Source: Martinezella tropici | Lineage (GTDB): Bacteria; Pseudomonadota; Alphaproteobacteria; Rhizobiales; Rhizobiaceae | NCBI GenBank assembly: GCA_000799755.1 | Contig: JUHI01000023.1 | Coordinates: 1 to 64,000 of the forward strand | DNA: 64,000 nt | Direction: 5' to 3' | Shown: positions 33,891 through 41,705 of the stretch, one piece after another | Numbering within the stretch: position 1 is the stretch's first letter | Layout of the letters: every line of letters starts with the position of its first letter | The notes under the pieces: generated by a model | The model's database searches: none | Seen by the model: the letters and a program-made list of their open reading frames with translations, nothing else | What the model was told of the DNA's origin: nothing | Program-made: the position numbers and the translations under genes

Positions 33891-35762
33891 ATGAGCGACA
33901 CCGAGCGACAAGCAAAAGATGCCGCTTCGACCGGCACCGGCTACCGGGTGCTGGCCCGCAAATACAGACCCAAGGACTTTACGGACCTGATGGTCGGCCA
34001 GGAACCGATGGTTCGCACGCTGACCAACGCGTTCGAAACCGGCCGTATCGCCCAGGCCTATATGCTGACCGGCGTGCGCGGTGTCGGCAAGACCACGACC
34101 GCCCGCATCCTTGCCCGCGCCCTCAACTACAAGACCGCTGACGTCGATCGCCCCACCATCGACCTGCGTGAGCCCGGCGATCATTGCCAGGCGATCATGG
34201 AAGGCCGGCATGTCGACGTGATCGAGATGGACGCCGCCTCGCACACCGGTATCGACGATATCAGAGAAATCATCGAGCAGGTGCGCTACCGGCCGGTCTC
34301 GGCCCGCTACAAGGTCTATATCATCGACGAAGTGCACATGCTGTCGACGGCGGCCTTCAACGGCTTGCTGAAGACGCTCGAAGAGCCGCCCGAGCATGTG
34401 AAGTTCATCTTTGCGACGACTGAAATCCGCAAGGTGCCGATCACGGTGCTGTCGCGCTGCCAGCGATTCGACCTGCGCCGCATCAGCGCGTCGGATCTCG
34501 TCGGCCTCTTTACCACCATTGCCGGCAAGGAAGGCATCGAGGCCGAGCCGGAAGCGCTCGCCATGATCGCCCGCGCAGCAGAAGGCTCGGCGCGCGACGG
34601 CCTGTCGCTGCTCGACCAGGCAATCGCCCATGGCAGCGGTTTCGTTGCCGCCGATGCCGTGCGCGCAATGCTCGGGCTTGCCGACCGCGCCCGCATCGTG
34701 GATCTCTTCGGCCATGTCGTCAAAGGCGATGTTTCGGCAGCGCTTGCCGAATTCAACAGCCAGTACGAGGCCGGCGCCAATCCCGTCGTCGTGCTCACCG
34801 ACCTTGCCGATTTCACCCATCTCGTGACCCGCCTCAAATATGTGCCCGATGCCGCCGACGATCCGTCGCTCAGCGAAATCGAGCGCACGAAAGCGGCGGA
34901 ATTCGCGCAAGGTATCGCGGTGACAGCACTTTCCCGCATCTGGCAGATGCTTCTTAAGGGCATCACCGAGACAGAGAACGCCTCGCGCACCGCCGGCGCT
35001 GCCGAAATGGTGCTGATCCGGCTCGCACATGCCGCGCATCTGCCGGCGCCGGAAGATGCCGCCCGCAGGCTTGCCGAATTTTCAGACAGCAATGGCGGTT
35101 CGCGCTCGTCGCCCTCTCCGAGCGGCGGCAATGGTGGCGGAGCAGTGTCTTATCAGGGCAATACGATAGCGCGTGCGGTCGAAACGACGGCACCACGACC
35201 CGCGCCTTCGGCACCGGTCGCCATGCTGCGCGCCGTGCCGAATACACAGCCGGATTCGCAGCCTGTCGGACGCATCGAGCCGAAGCCGGCCGAAGCGCCG
35301 AAGCCGCTCGTACCGATCAACTCCATGGCCGATATCGCCGAACTTGCCAGCCAGAAGCGCGATCCGAAGCTGAAGGCGCTGGTGCGTACCTTCGTACGCC
35401 CGGTCAAGCTTGAGCCGGGCCGGCTCGATGTCAGCCTGACCTCCGGCGCTCCCGGCACGCTGCTCAACGAACTCGCCGTCAAGCTGAAGGAATGGACCGG
35501 CATCCACTGGATCGTCAGCCTCAGCCGCGAGGAAGGCCAGCCGACGCTGGTCGAGGCCGAAGCGAACGCCCAGAAGCAGCGGGTCGCCGATGCGCGGCAG
35601 GACCCCGATGTCGCGGCGATTCTTGCGCAATTTCCCGGCGCAAAGATCATCGACGTCAGGGTGCGGGCACCGGAGATCGAGGAAGAAGAGCAGACTGCTG
35701 CGCCGGCAGCCGCCGAATCCATCGATGGCGATATTCTGCCGGGCGACGATATAGAATTCTAA
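33891..35762 (+). CDS. dnaX: DNA polymerase III subunits gamma and tau
   Basis: DnaX is the motor of the clamp loader and couples the replicative polymerase to the helicase. The 623-residue protein has YRVLARKYRPKDF, Walker A GVRGVGKTTTA (about 59-69), Walker B IIDEVHMLS, and the sensor TEIRKVPITVLSRCQRFDLRR. The zinc-binding Cys cluster of E. coli DnaX is reduced to a single Cys (GDHCQAIMEGRH). Beyond residue about 380 there is a flexible linker and then the tau C-terminal domain. I did not find an obvious slippery sequence for a shorter gamma form. ybaB follows in the same direction. Confidence 0.96.
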   Translation: MSDTERQAKDAASTGTGYRVLARKYRPKDFTDLMVGQEPMVRTLTNAFETGRIAQAYMLTGVRGVGKTTTARILARALNYKTADVDRPTIDLREPGDHCQAIMEGRHVDVIEMDAASHTGIDDIREIIEQVRYRPVSARYKVYIIDEVHMLSTAAFNGLLKTLEEPPEHVKFIFATTEIRKVPITVLSRCQRFDLRRISASDLVGLFTTIAGKEGIEAEPEALAMIARAAEGSARDGLSLLDQAIAHGSGFVAADAVRAMLGLADRARIVDLFGHVVKGDVSAALAEFNSQYEAGANPVVVLTDLADFTHLVTRLKYVPDAADDPSLSEIERTKAAEFAQGIAVTALSRIWQMLLKGITETENASRTAGAAEMVLIRLAHAAHLPAPEDAARRLAEFSDSNGGSRSSPSPSGGNGGGAVSYQGNTIARAVETTAPRPAPSAPVAMLRAVPNTQPDSQPVGRIEPKPAEAPKPLVPINSMADIAELASQKRDPKLKALVRTFVRPVKLEPGRLDVSLTSGAPGTLLNELAVKLKEWTGIHWIVSLSREEGQPTLVEAEANAQKQRVADARQDPDVAAILAQFPGAKIIDVRVRAPEIEEEEQTAAPAAAESIDGDILPGDDIEF

Positions 35763-35860
35763 CGCTAGAATGGATGCCAATGGAACCGCATCGGCCTGAG
35801 GCCGTTGGCGAGACATCCTGGCTGATCAAAGAAACACTTGCAGAAGAAGGACCAAAGACG

Positions 35861-36184
35861 ATGCGCGACATCATGGGCATGATGGGCAAAGTGAAGGAAA
35901 TGCAGGCGAAGATGGAGAAGATGCAGTCGGAAATCGCCGACATTCGCGTCGAAGGCAAGGCCGGTGGCGGCCTCGTCACCGTCACCGTCAATGGCAAGGG
36001 CCTGATGCTCGGCCTCAAGATCGATCCCTCGCTCTTCAAGGAAGACGATGTCGAGATCCTCGAGGACCTGATCGTCGCCGCCAACAAGGATGCCCAGGAA
36101 AAGGCCGAGGCAATCGCGGCCGAAAAGACCCGCGAATTGACCGCCGGCCTGCCGATCCCGCCCGGCTTCAAGCTGCCGTTCTGA
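35861..36184 (+). CDS. YbaB/EbfC-family nucleoid-associated protein
   Basis: This 107-residue DNA-binding protein forms a tweezer-like dimer that helps to organise the nucleoid. The family pattern is complete: MGKVKEMQAKMEKMQSEIA helix, VEGKAGGGLVTVTVNGKG strands, IDPSLFKEDDVEILEDLIVAA, and the Pro-rich end LPIPPGFKLPF. The ATG at 35861 follows AAGAAGGA. It lies between dnaX and recR, the usual bacterial order dnaX-ybaB-recR, but here 1.5 kb with a LysE and a MOSC gene separates it from recR. Confidence 0.95.
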   Translation: MRDIMGMMGKVKEMQAKMEKMQSEIADIRVEGKAGGGLVTVTVNGKGLMLGLKIDPSLFKEDDVEILEDLIVAANKDAQEKAEAIAAEKTRELTAGLPIPPGFKLPF

Positions 36185-36397
36185 GAGAAGCGCCTCGTTC
36201 AACCAGCAGTCCCGCCCAACGGTCAACTCGCGGCCGATCACCTTTTGCGGCTTCGTTGAAGGCAAGGCGATCTTCGAACGCTTTCGCGCCCAGCTAAGCT
36301 GGACGTAAATCAGGCATTTGGAAATGACGGGACGGAGTGCTATCTCTGGATGTCTCTTTCCAGATACCGTCTGGCCTGCCCGATCGGAGGAAATGTT

Positions 36398-37009
36398 ATG
36401 AGCCTGTCGACGCTGCTTGTTTTTGCCGGTGCCCTGTTCATTGCGGCGGGCTCGCCGGGGCCGAACATTGCGGCGCTGGTGGCGCGCGTGTTGACAAAGG
36501 GCGCGCGCAACGTGCTGCCGTTTCTCTCCGGCATGTGGCTCGGCGAAGCGATCTGGCTGACCTGCGCCGTTGCGGGCCTTGCGACCATTGCCGAAACCTT
36601 CCACCTCGCCTTCATCGTGATCAAATGGGTCGGCGTCGCCTATCTGCTCTATCTTGCCTGGAAGATGTGGTTTGCGTCTTCCGATACAGCCGGGGAGGAG
36701 TTGCCGGATGAGCAATCCGCCACACGGCTCTTCCTTGCCGGCTTCACGGTGACCATGGGCAATCCGAAGATCATGGTGTTCTACGTGGCGCTGCTGCCTT
36801 CGATCATCGACCTGCACGGCGTAACGATTTCCGGCTGGGCCGAGCTGGTGGCGACGATGTTTGCGGTGCTTATCGTCATCGATTTCTCCTGGGCGATGCT
36901 GGCCGCCAAGGCCAGAACCTTCCTCAAGAGCCGCCGGGCGGTGCGCATCGCCAATCGCGCCAGCGCCGGTACCATGGCCGGCGCGGCCGTCGCGATTGCC
37001 ATGCGGTGA
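36398..37009 (+). CDS. LysE/RhtB-family amino acid exporter
   Basis: The 203-residue membrane protein has about six transmembrane helices and starts with the family motif AAGSPGPNIAALVARVLTKG. A central LFLAGFTVTMGNPKIMVFYVALLP is also typical. It probably exports an amino acid or analogue, but the substrate is not known. GGAGGAAATGTT before the ATG at 36398 fixes the start. It and the converging MOSC gene (2 bases apart) split the usual ybaB-recR neighbourhood. Confidence 0.9.
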   Translation: MSLSTLLVFAGALFIAAGSPGPNIAALVARVLTKGARNVLPFLSGMWLGEAIWLTCAVAGLATIAETFHLAFIVIKWVGVAYLLYLAWKMWFASSDTAGEELPDEQSATRLFLAGFTVTMGNPKIMVFYVALLPSIIDLHGVTISGWAELVATMFAVLIVIDFSWAMLAAKARTFLKSRRAVRIANRASAGTMAGAAVAIAMR

Positions 37010-37011
37010 TA

Positions 37012-37635
37012 TTAGACTGCTGCGTCGCCTTCTATGAGGGCGCGCAGCTTGTAATGAATGGGGACCGCCAGATAACGCGCCCGATCCTTCGGCGATAAGC
37101 GCCTGCCGAATGTCGCCATCATTTCCGGCATCGTCACCCTCTCGCCCGTATGAGGCAGATGGGAAACCGGCATATCCACGCTCACCGTGCCGCTCGACAG
37201 AACGCGGCAATAGATACCGGGGCGCCCGGCTTGCGTGTAACGCTTGACGAACTTCGGATCGCCCATCTTTGCCGCAAAGGTAGAGCAGGGAATGCGCGCA
37301 GAGGTCACCTCCAAAACAAGATCGCCTACTATGAATTTGTCACCCACGGCAACCTGGCAATTGTCCAGACCGTCTATGACGAGATTCTCGCCGAAGGCAC
37401 CCGGTTCCAACGATTGCCCGAGTTCGCTCGCCCACCAATCCAGCGTCAGCGAACCCTCGACATAAACGGCCTGATCGCGGCCGCCATGATGCTCGCGATT
37501 GCAGATGGCGTCGCCAAGCAGCCCCTGTTCATCGATCATGACGGCGCCGCCGACGGCATGCTTGTTGATGCCGGTTTTCGTTTTTCTGCCTGGGAGCGTT
37601 TCGGGGGCACCGAGGCAAACGGCCAGAATTTTCAT
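37012..37635 (-). CDS. MOSC-domain protein (YiiM-like)
   Basis: This 207-residue protein has a MOSC domain, the C-terminal domain of molybdenum cofactor sulfurases, which handles sulfur or metal-sulfur groups. It has GLLGDAICNREHHGGRDQAVYVEG, FGENLVIDGLD and the conserved Cys in SARIPCSTFAAKM. YiiM of E. coli, a related protein, gives resistance to N-hydroxylated base analogues. The role here is inferred by family. It is read towards the LysE gene; the recR gene starts 57 bases away in the other direction. Confidence 0.9.
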   Translation of the reverse strand: MKILAVCLGAPETLPGRKTKTGINKHAVGGAVMIDEQGLLGDAICNREHHGGRDQAVYVEGSLTLDWWASELGQSLEPGAFGENLVIDGLDNCQVAVGDKFIVGDLVLEVTSARIPCSTFAAKMGDPKFVKRYTQAGRPGIYCRVLSSGTVSVDMPVSHLPHTGERVTMPEMMATFGRRLSPKDRARYLAVPIHYKLRALIEGDAAV

Positions 37636-37692
37636 CGCTCAACCGTCCCTTCCGTGATTCCGTTCCGTGAGCATATGAGCTAAAAGCCTCCC

Positions 37693-38298
37693 ATGGCAAA
37701 GCGAGTCACCGGCCCCGAAATCGAAAAACTCATCCAGCTTCTGGCGAAAGTGCCAGGCCTCGGGCCGCGCTCAGCGCGTCGCGCAGCACTGCATCTGATC
37801 AAGAAGAAGGACCAGCTGCTCGGGCCGCTCTCCCATGCCATGGGCGATGCCTATGACAAGGTGAAGATCTGCTCGCGCTGCGGCAATGTCGATACCGTCG
37901 ACCCCTGCACGGTCTGCACCGACGATCGCCGCGACCAGTCCGTCATCATTGTCGTCGAGGATGTCTCCGATCTCTGGGCGCTGGAGCGATCAGGCGCGAT
38001 GAATGCCGCCTATCACGTTCTCGGCGGCGTGCTGTCGCCGCTTGATGGCGTCGGGCCTGATGATCTCAACATTCGCGGGCTGATCGCGCGTGTCAGCGAA
38101 GGCGGCATCCGCGAGATCATCATTGCCGTCAATGCGACGGTCGAAGGGCAAACCACAGCGCACTATATAACCGACCAGCTCGACGGGCTCGAGGTCAAGA
38201 TCAGCCGTCTTGCCCATGGCGTGCCCGTTGGCGGCGAGCTCGATTATCTCGACGAGGGCACGCTGGCGGCAGCGCTCAGGGCTCGGACGGCGATTTGA
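37693..38298 (+). CDS. recR: Recombination protein RecR
   Basis: RecR works with RecO and RecF in RecA loading at gaps. The 201-residue protein has an N-terminal helix-hairpin-helix (LAKVPGLGPRSARRAALHLIK), the zinc finger CSRCGNVDTVDPCTVC, the Toprim domain VIIVVEDVSDLWALERSG, and the C-terminal GELDYLDEGTLAAALRAR. It is complete. Its last codons overlap the first possible start of the lytic transglycosylase frame, and repeats follow at once. Confidence 0.97.
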   Translation: MAKRVTGPEIEKLIQLLAKVPGLGPRSARRAALHLIKKKDQLLGPLSHAMGDAYDKVKICSRCGNVDTVDPCTVCTDDRRDQSVIIVVEDVSDLWALERSGAMNAAYHVLGGVLSPLDGVGPDDLNIRGLIARVSEGGIREIIIAVNATVEGQTTAHYITDQLDGLEVKISRLAHGVPVGGELDYLDEGTLAAALRARTAI

Positions 38299-38346
38299 AG
38301 CGATTGTTTTCGCGAAGACATAAAGGACTGCGTATGAGGAGAGTGC

Positions 38347-38397
38347 ATACCCCCCTCTGTCACTTCGTGACATCTCCCCCACAAGGAGGGAGATTGG
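38347..38397 (-). repeat. Palindromic repeat family 3, left copy
   Basis: The unit reads, on the minus strand, CCAATCTCCC...GGGGGAGATGTCACGAAGTGACAGAGGGGGGTAT. It contains two small hairpins. An inverted copy lies 86 bases to the right (38484-38538). This sequence type is common between genes in Rhizobiales. Confidence 0.78.
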
Positions 38398-38483
38398 TAG
38401 CCTGCCGCACCGACCTAACTCAAATCAACACTGTATCCACAGAGACTGAAGCGCGCCGTATTGTTAAAGGCAGCAGCGAACTC

Positions 38484-38538
38484 CCAACGATCTCCCCCCT
38501 TGTGGGGGAGATGTCCCGAAAGGGACAGAGGGGGGTAT
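38484..38538 (+). repeat. Palindromic repeat family 3, right copy
   Basis: This is the inverted partner of 38347-38397, with the hairpins CTCCCCCCTTGTGGGGGAG and GTCCCGAAAGGGAC. Its right part runs into the lytic transglycosylase gene and contains the last possible start codon (38511). Confidence 0.78.
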
Positions 38539-39785
38539 CGGCGGTCGGGCATTTTCTCTCGTTCCTTTGCATCCTCCTCCTCGCCCTCCTCCCCCTGCCA
38601 GCGCTCGCGGCCTCCAAGGCCGATGTCGAAGCGCAGTTTCAGGTCTGGATTCAGAAAGATCTCTGGCCGGAGGCACGGAAAGCCGGAATTTCCGAAAAGA
38701 CCTTCAAGGCCGCATTTGCCGGCGTGACGCTGAACTGGGATCTGCCTGACCTCGTACCGCCGGGCTTTCCGAAGCCGAAGGAGCAGAAGCAGACGCAAGC
38801 GGAATTCTCCTCTCCCGCCCCCTATTTCAACGAGGCGCGACTGCAGAAGCTGGCGGCGACTGGCCGGAGCCTTGCCTCGCAATATGCGCCGGTGCTGCGG
38901 CGGATCGAGAAAACCTATGGCGTGCCGGGACCGATCCTGCTCGCCATCTGGGGCCGCGAGACCGGCTTCGGCGCCGCCAAGCTGCCGAATTCGGCGATCC
39001 AGGTGCTGGCGACCAAGGCCTTCATGTCTACCCGCAAGGACATGTTCCGCACCGAACTCATCGCGGCGCTGCGCATCCTCGAACATGGCGACGTCACGCC
39101 GGATCAGTTCAAGGGTTCCTGGGCCGGTGCGCTCGGCCAGCCGCAGTTCATGCCGACCAACTATCTGAAATATGCCGTCGATTTCGATGGCGACGGCCAT
39201 CGCAACATCTGGACCTCCGTGCCGGACACGCTGGCCTCCATAGCCAACTATATGGTTCAAAAGGGCTGGCAGCGCGGCCGAGGCTGGGGCTACGAGGTCA
39301 CGATCCCGCAAAATGTTTCCTGCGCACAGGAAGGGCCCGATCTCGCCAAGCCGATCTCGCAATGGGCCTCGCTCGGGATCGCCCGCGTCTCCGGCAAGGC
39401 GTTTCCGTCGGACGAAATGCGCGCCAGCGGCATGATGCTGGTGCCGGCCGGCCGCGACGGGCCGGAATTCATCGTCACGCCGAACTTCTACGTCATCAAG
39501 GAATACAATAACTCCGACCTTTACGGCCTCTATATCGGCAATCTCGCCGATCGCATCGCCAATGGCAGCGGCGCCTTCGAGGAAAAATGGGGCGATGTCG
39601 GCAAGATGCTGCGCTCCGATGTCGCCAATATGCAGAAGGTTCTGGAGCATAAGGGCTATGATGTCGGCGGCACGGACGGGCTGCCGGGCTACAAGACCAG
39701 GCGGTCGATCGGCCAATGGCAGGAAAAGGGCGGCATGAAACCCACCTGCTATCCCGATAGCTCCATGCTCGGCACGCTGAAGTAA
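38511..39785 (+). CDS. Lytic murein transglycosylase (MltB-type, SLT_2) with peptidoglycan-binding domain
   Basis: The 424-residue protein cleaves peptidoglycan glycan strands in the periplasm. It has a signal peptide (basic MSRKGQRG, then FLSFLCILLLALLPLP, cleaved near ALAA), an MltB-like domain with catalytic Glu in LAIWGRETGFG, the GSWAGALGQPQFMPTNY motif, DGDGHRNIW and a C-terminal peptidoglycan-binding repeat (DVANMQKVLEHKGYDVGGTDGLPGYKTRRSIGQWQ). The ATG at 38511 is the last in-frame start before the signal peptide; it lies inside a palindromic repeat and has no spaced ribosome-binding site. An earlier start at 38295 would add 72 residues of repeat-encoded sequence. Confidence 0.9.
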   Translation: MSRKGQRGVSAVGHFLSFLCILLLALLPLPALAASKADVEAQFQVWIQKDLWPEARKAGISEKTFKAAFAGVTLNWDLPDLVPPGFPKPKEQKQTQAEFSSPAPYFNEARLQKLAATGRSLASQYAPVLRRIEKTYGVPGPILLAIWGRETGFGAAKLPNSAIQVLATKAFMSTRKDMFRTELIAALRILEHGDVTPDQFKGSWAGALGQPQFMPTNYLKYAVDFDGDGHRNIWTSVPDTLASIANYMVQKGWQRGRGWGYEVTIPQNVSCAQEGPDLAKPISQWASLGIARVSGKAFPSDEMRASGMMLVPAGRDGPEFIVTPNFYVIKEYNNSDLYGLYIGNLADRIANGSGAFEEKWGDVGKMLRSDVANMQKVLEHKGYDVGGTDGLPGYKTRRSIGQWQEKGGMKPTCYPDSSMLGTLK

Positions 39786-39892
39786 GCAAATGGCGGATAC
39801 GCCGACCGGCGAATATAGGGCTGCAATCCGGATCGGCGAAATCTGAAGCGGGTCTGTATCGACCCGCCCATCGCACTATGCGGAAACGGGGC

Positions 39893-40195
39893 CTATCTGC
39901 CTTCCGCCAGTTCGACTATTTCCTTGAGATAGGCGACATGCTCGCGAAACGCGCGGCGTCCTTCCCGCGTCAGGGATATGCGGGTCTGCGGCTTCTTGTC
40001 GACGAAGGCCTTTGCGGTTTCTATGTATCCCGCCTGCTCCAGCGTCGTCAGATGGCTGCCCAGATTGCCGTCCGTCGCACCGGTAATCTTCCTGAGCGCG
40101 ATGAATTCCAATGCCTCGCTCGCGGTATGGGCATGGAGAGCGGCCATGATCTTGAGGCGAAGGGACTGGTGAATCACTTCATTGAGGGCGGCCAT
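39893..40195 (-). CDS. Winged-helix transcriptional regulator (ArsR/MarR-like)
   Basis: The 100-residue protein is a single winged helix: an N-terminal helix (NEVIHQSLRLKIMAALH), recognition segment ATDGNLGSHLTTLEQAGYIETAKAF, and a wing with KPQTRISLTREGRRAFREHV. It resembles the YdhT/PadR-like regulators that are paired with a membrane protein. The ATG (40195) overlaps the stop of the upstream membrane-protein gene (TAATG), so translation is coupled. GAGGAG gives the ribosome-binding site. It probably controls its own operon. Confidence 0.85.
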   Translation of the reverse strand: MAALNEVIHQSLRLKIMAALHAHTASEALEFIALRKITGATDGNLGSHLTTLEQAGYIETAKAFVDKKPQTRISLTREGRRAFREHVAYLKEIVELAEGR

Positions 40196-40755
40196 TACAG
40201 TCTCCTCATCCACACGCCGCCGACCAGCAGACTGCCGCCGCCGAAGACGGCGATGCAGAGGGGCAGCCAGGGCTGCAAGAAGAAGAATGACAGCAGGCTT
40301 CCGAGCGATACGACCGCGGCAAGCCACACGAAGCCGCGAAGGAAGAACACGCCAATCAATCCGTAGGTGAGGCCGAGAACCAGCGCGGGGTAGACTTCAT
40401 ATTGGGCCGCGTGCATCGGCTGCATCACTTTGAGCGTGGCAAGCATGAAAAGCGTGACGATCGCAAAGACCGCCAATATTCTAACGTTGACCTTCTTCAG
40501 ATCCTCGCCGGCGCGAAATGTCCGCATGCCGATCAGGACGCTGCCTGCCAAGCCGACGCCATCCAATACGAGCCAGATCAGGTTCGCCGACAGTGTCGGC
40601 AAGAAGAACATGCTCGAATAGCCGACAAGCCAGATGATGCCCCAGAGGATCAGGTAGGAAGAGGAGGTTCGGTAACCTCGCAAGCGGTTGCTGCGCAAGG
40701 TTATCTCATCAACCTCGCGCAATGCGTGCCGGGCTTCTGAGGGAGAAAGTTCCAT
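40195..40755 (-). CDS. Hypothetical membrane protein paired with a winged-helix regulator
   Basis: The 186-residue protein has an N-terminal cytoplasmic helix (ELSPSEARHALREVDEITLRSNRLRGYR) and about five transmembrane helices, clustered at 45-70, 75-95, 105-125 and 135-180. I know no function. Such membrane protein plus regulator pairs are common in alphaproteobacteria and may respond to membrane or redox state. The ATG at 40755 follows AGGAG; the frame is open further upstream but without homology. It is the first gene of the two-gene operon. Confidence 0.75.
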   Translation of the reverse strand: MELSPSEARHALREVDEITLRSNRLRGYRTSSSYLILWGIIWLVGYSSMFFLPTLSANLIWLVLDGVGLAGSVLIGMRTFRAGEDLKKVNVRILAVFAIVTLFMLATLKVMQPMHAAQYEVYPALVLGLTYGLIGVFFLRGFVWLAAVVSLGSLLSFFFLQPWLPLCIAVFGGGSLLVGGVWMRRL

Positions 40756-40903
40756 GATCGATGCTCCTGCCAAGTGGAGAAGGCAGCCTGCTTTGCCCAG
40801 CATTGCCCTCTGTAACACAGAGTGCATATCTTCCATTACTCTGTCAAGCAGAGTCCTCTGCCTCCTTGTGATCGGGATGCGCGAGCTGAATCTGGCGGAA
40901 GCC

Positions 40904-40932
40904 TTGCAATTTGCTGGAAAGGGGCTTATATC
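40904..40932 (+). promoter_or_regulatory. Sigma-70 promoter of the rimP-nusA-infB operon
   Basis: TTGCAA (40904-40909), 17 bases, and TATATC (40927-40932) place the start near 40939, about 95 bases before rimP. The gap 40756-40903 contains nothing else I can support. Confidence 0.65.
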
Positions 40933-40960
40933 TGCTTCAAATTCTTGATCGTGTGATGAA

Positions 40961-40989
40961 GAGTGGGCCGCAAGGACCCGCTCTTTTTT
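40961..40989 (+). terminator. Attenuator-like terminator in the rimP leader
   Basis: GAGTGGG pairs with CCCGCTC around a short loop (CCGCAAGGA), followed by TTTTTTA. It lies between the promoter and the rimP start, with about 45 bases of transcript before the coding region, so it can only work as a regulatory attenuator of the operon. Confidence 0.75.
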
Positions 40990-41033
40990 ATTAGCGCGAT
41001 CTCCCAATGCATGCACAATGCAGGAGTGAATGC

Positions 41034-41642
41034 TTGTCGGACGTGACAAACGCAGACAATACCAACGAACCCAGGCTGATCGTCGAAACCGGCCTTGATC
41101 AGCGCGTCGCCGCCATCATCGAGCCCGTCCTTGTGGGCATGGGCTTTCGCCTCGTGCGCGTGCGCCTCCTCAATCTGAACGGCCTGACGCTTCAGATCAT
41201 GACCGAGCGCAACGACGGCACCATGACCGTCGAGGACTGCGAAGAGGTCTCCACGGCCATTTCGCCGGTTCTGGATGTGGAAGATCCGATCGATAAGGCG
41301 TATCATCTGGAAGTATCCTCGCCGGGTATCGACCGACCGATGGTGCGCAAATCGGATTTCCAGCGCTGGATCGGCCATATCGTCAAATGCGAAACGTCGA
41401 TCCTCGTCGAAAGCCGCAAGCGTTTCCGCGGCAAGATCGCCGCTGTCACCGATGACAGCTTCACGATCGAACGCGACGAGGCCACCCGCGGCGAAGAGCT
41501 CAGGGTGACCATTCCGTTCAGCACGCTGGCCGATGCCAAGCTGATCCTGACGGACGATCTCATCCGCGACGCTCTGCGCGCCGACAAGCTGGCGAAAGCC
41601 CAGGCAGCGAACCAGAACGAAGCGGACGAAGACGAAGAATAA
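41034..41642 (+). CDS. rimP: Ribosome maturation factor RimP
   Basis: RimP helps to assemble the 30S subunit. The 202-residue protein starts at a TTG (41034) with AGGAG 7 bases before it, as no ATG is in frame near the conserved region. It has GMGFRLVRVRLL, the VEDCEEVSTAISPVLDVEDPI helix, YHLEVSSPGIDRPMV and a C-terminal SH3-like barrel ending in an acidic tail (NEADEDEE). The frame would also extend to 41007. It heads the operon with nusA, ylxR and infB. Confidence 0.93.
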   Translation: MSDVTNADNTNEPRLIVETGLDQRVAAIIEPVLVGMGFRLVRVRLLNLNGLTLQIMTERNDGTMTVEDCEEVSTAISPVLDVEDPIDKAYHLEVSSPGIDRPMVRKSDFQRWIGHIVKCETSILVESRKRFRGKIAAVTDDSFTIERDEATRGEELRVTIPFSTLADAKLILTDDLIRDALRADKLAKAQAANQNEADEDEE

Positions 41643-41705
41643 CCGATCAACGAACCGCCGGACGGAACGGGAACCCTGAAGGCAGGAAGACGGAGACTTA
41701 AGACA

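Noticed and set aside
33891..35762. Programmed frameshift in dnaX
   Set aside because: No A-rich slippery heptamer with a following hairpin was seen at the expected place, so I do not claim a separate gamma product.
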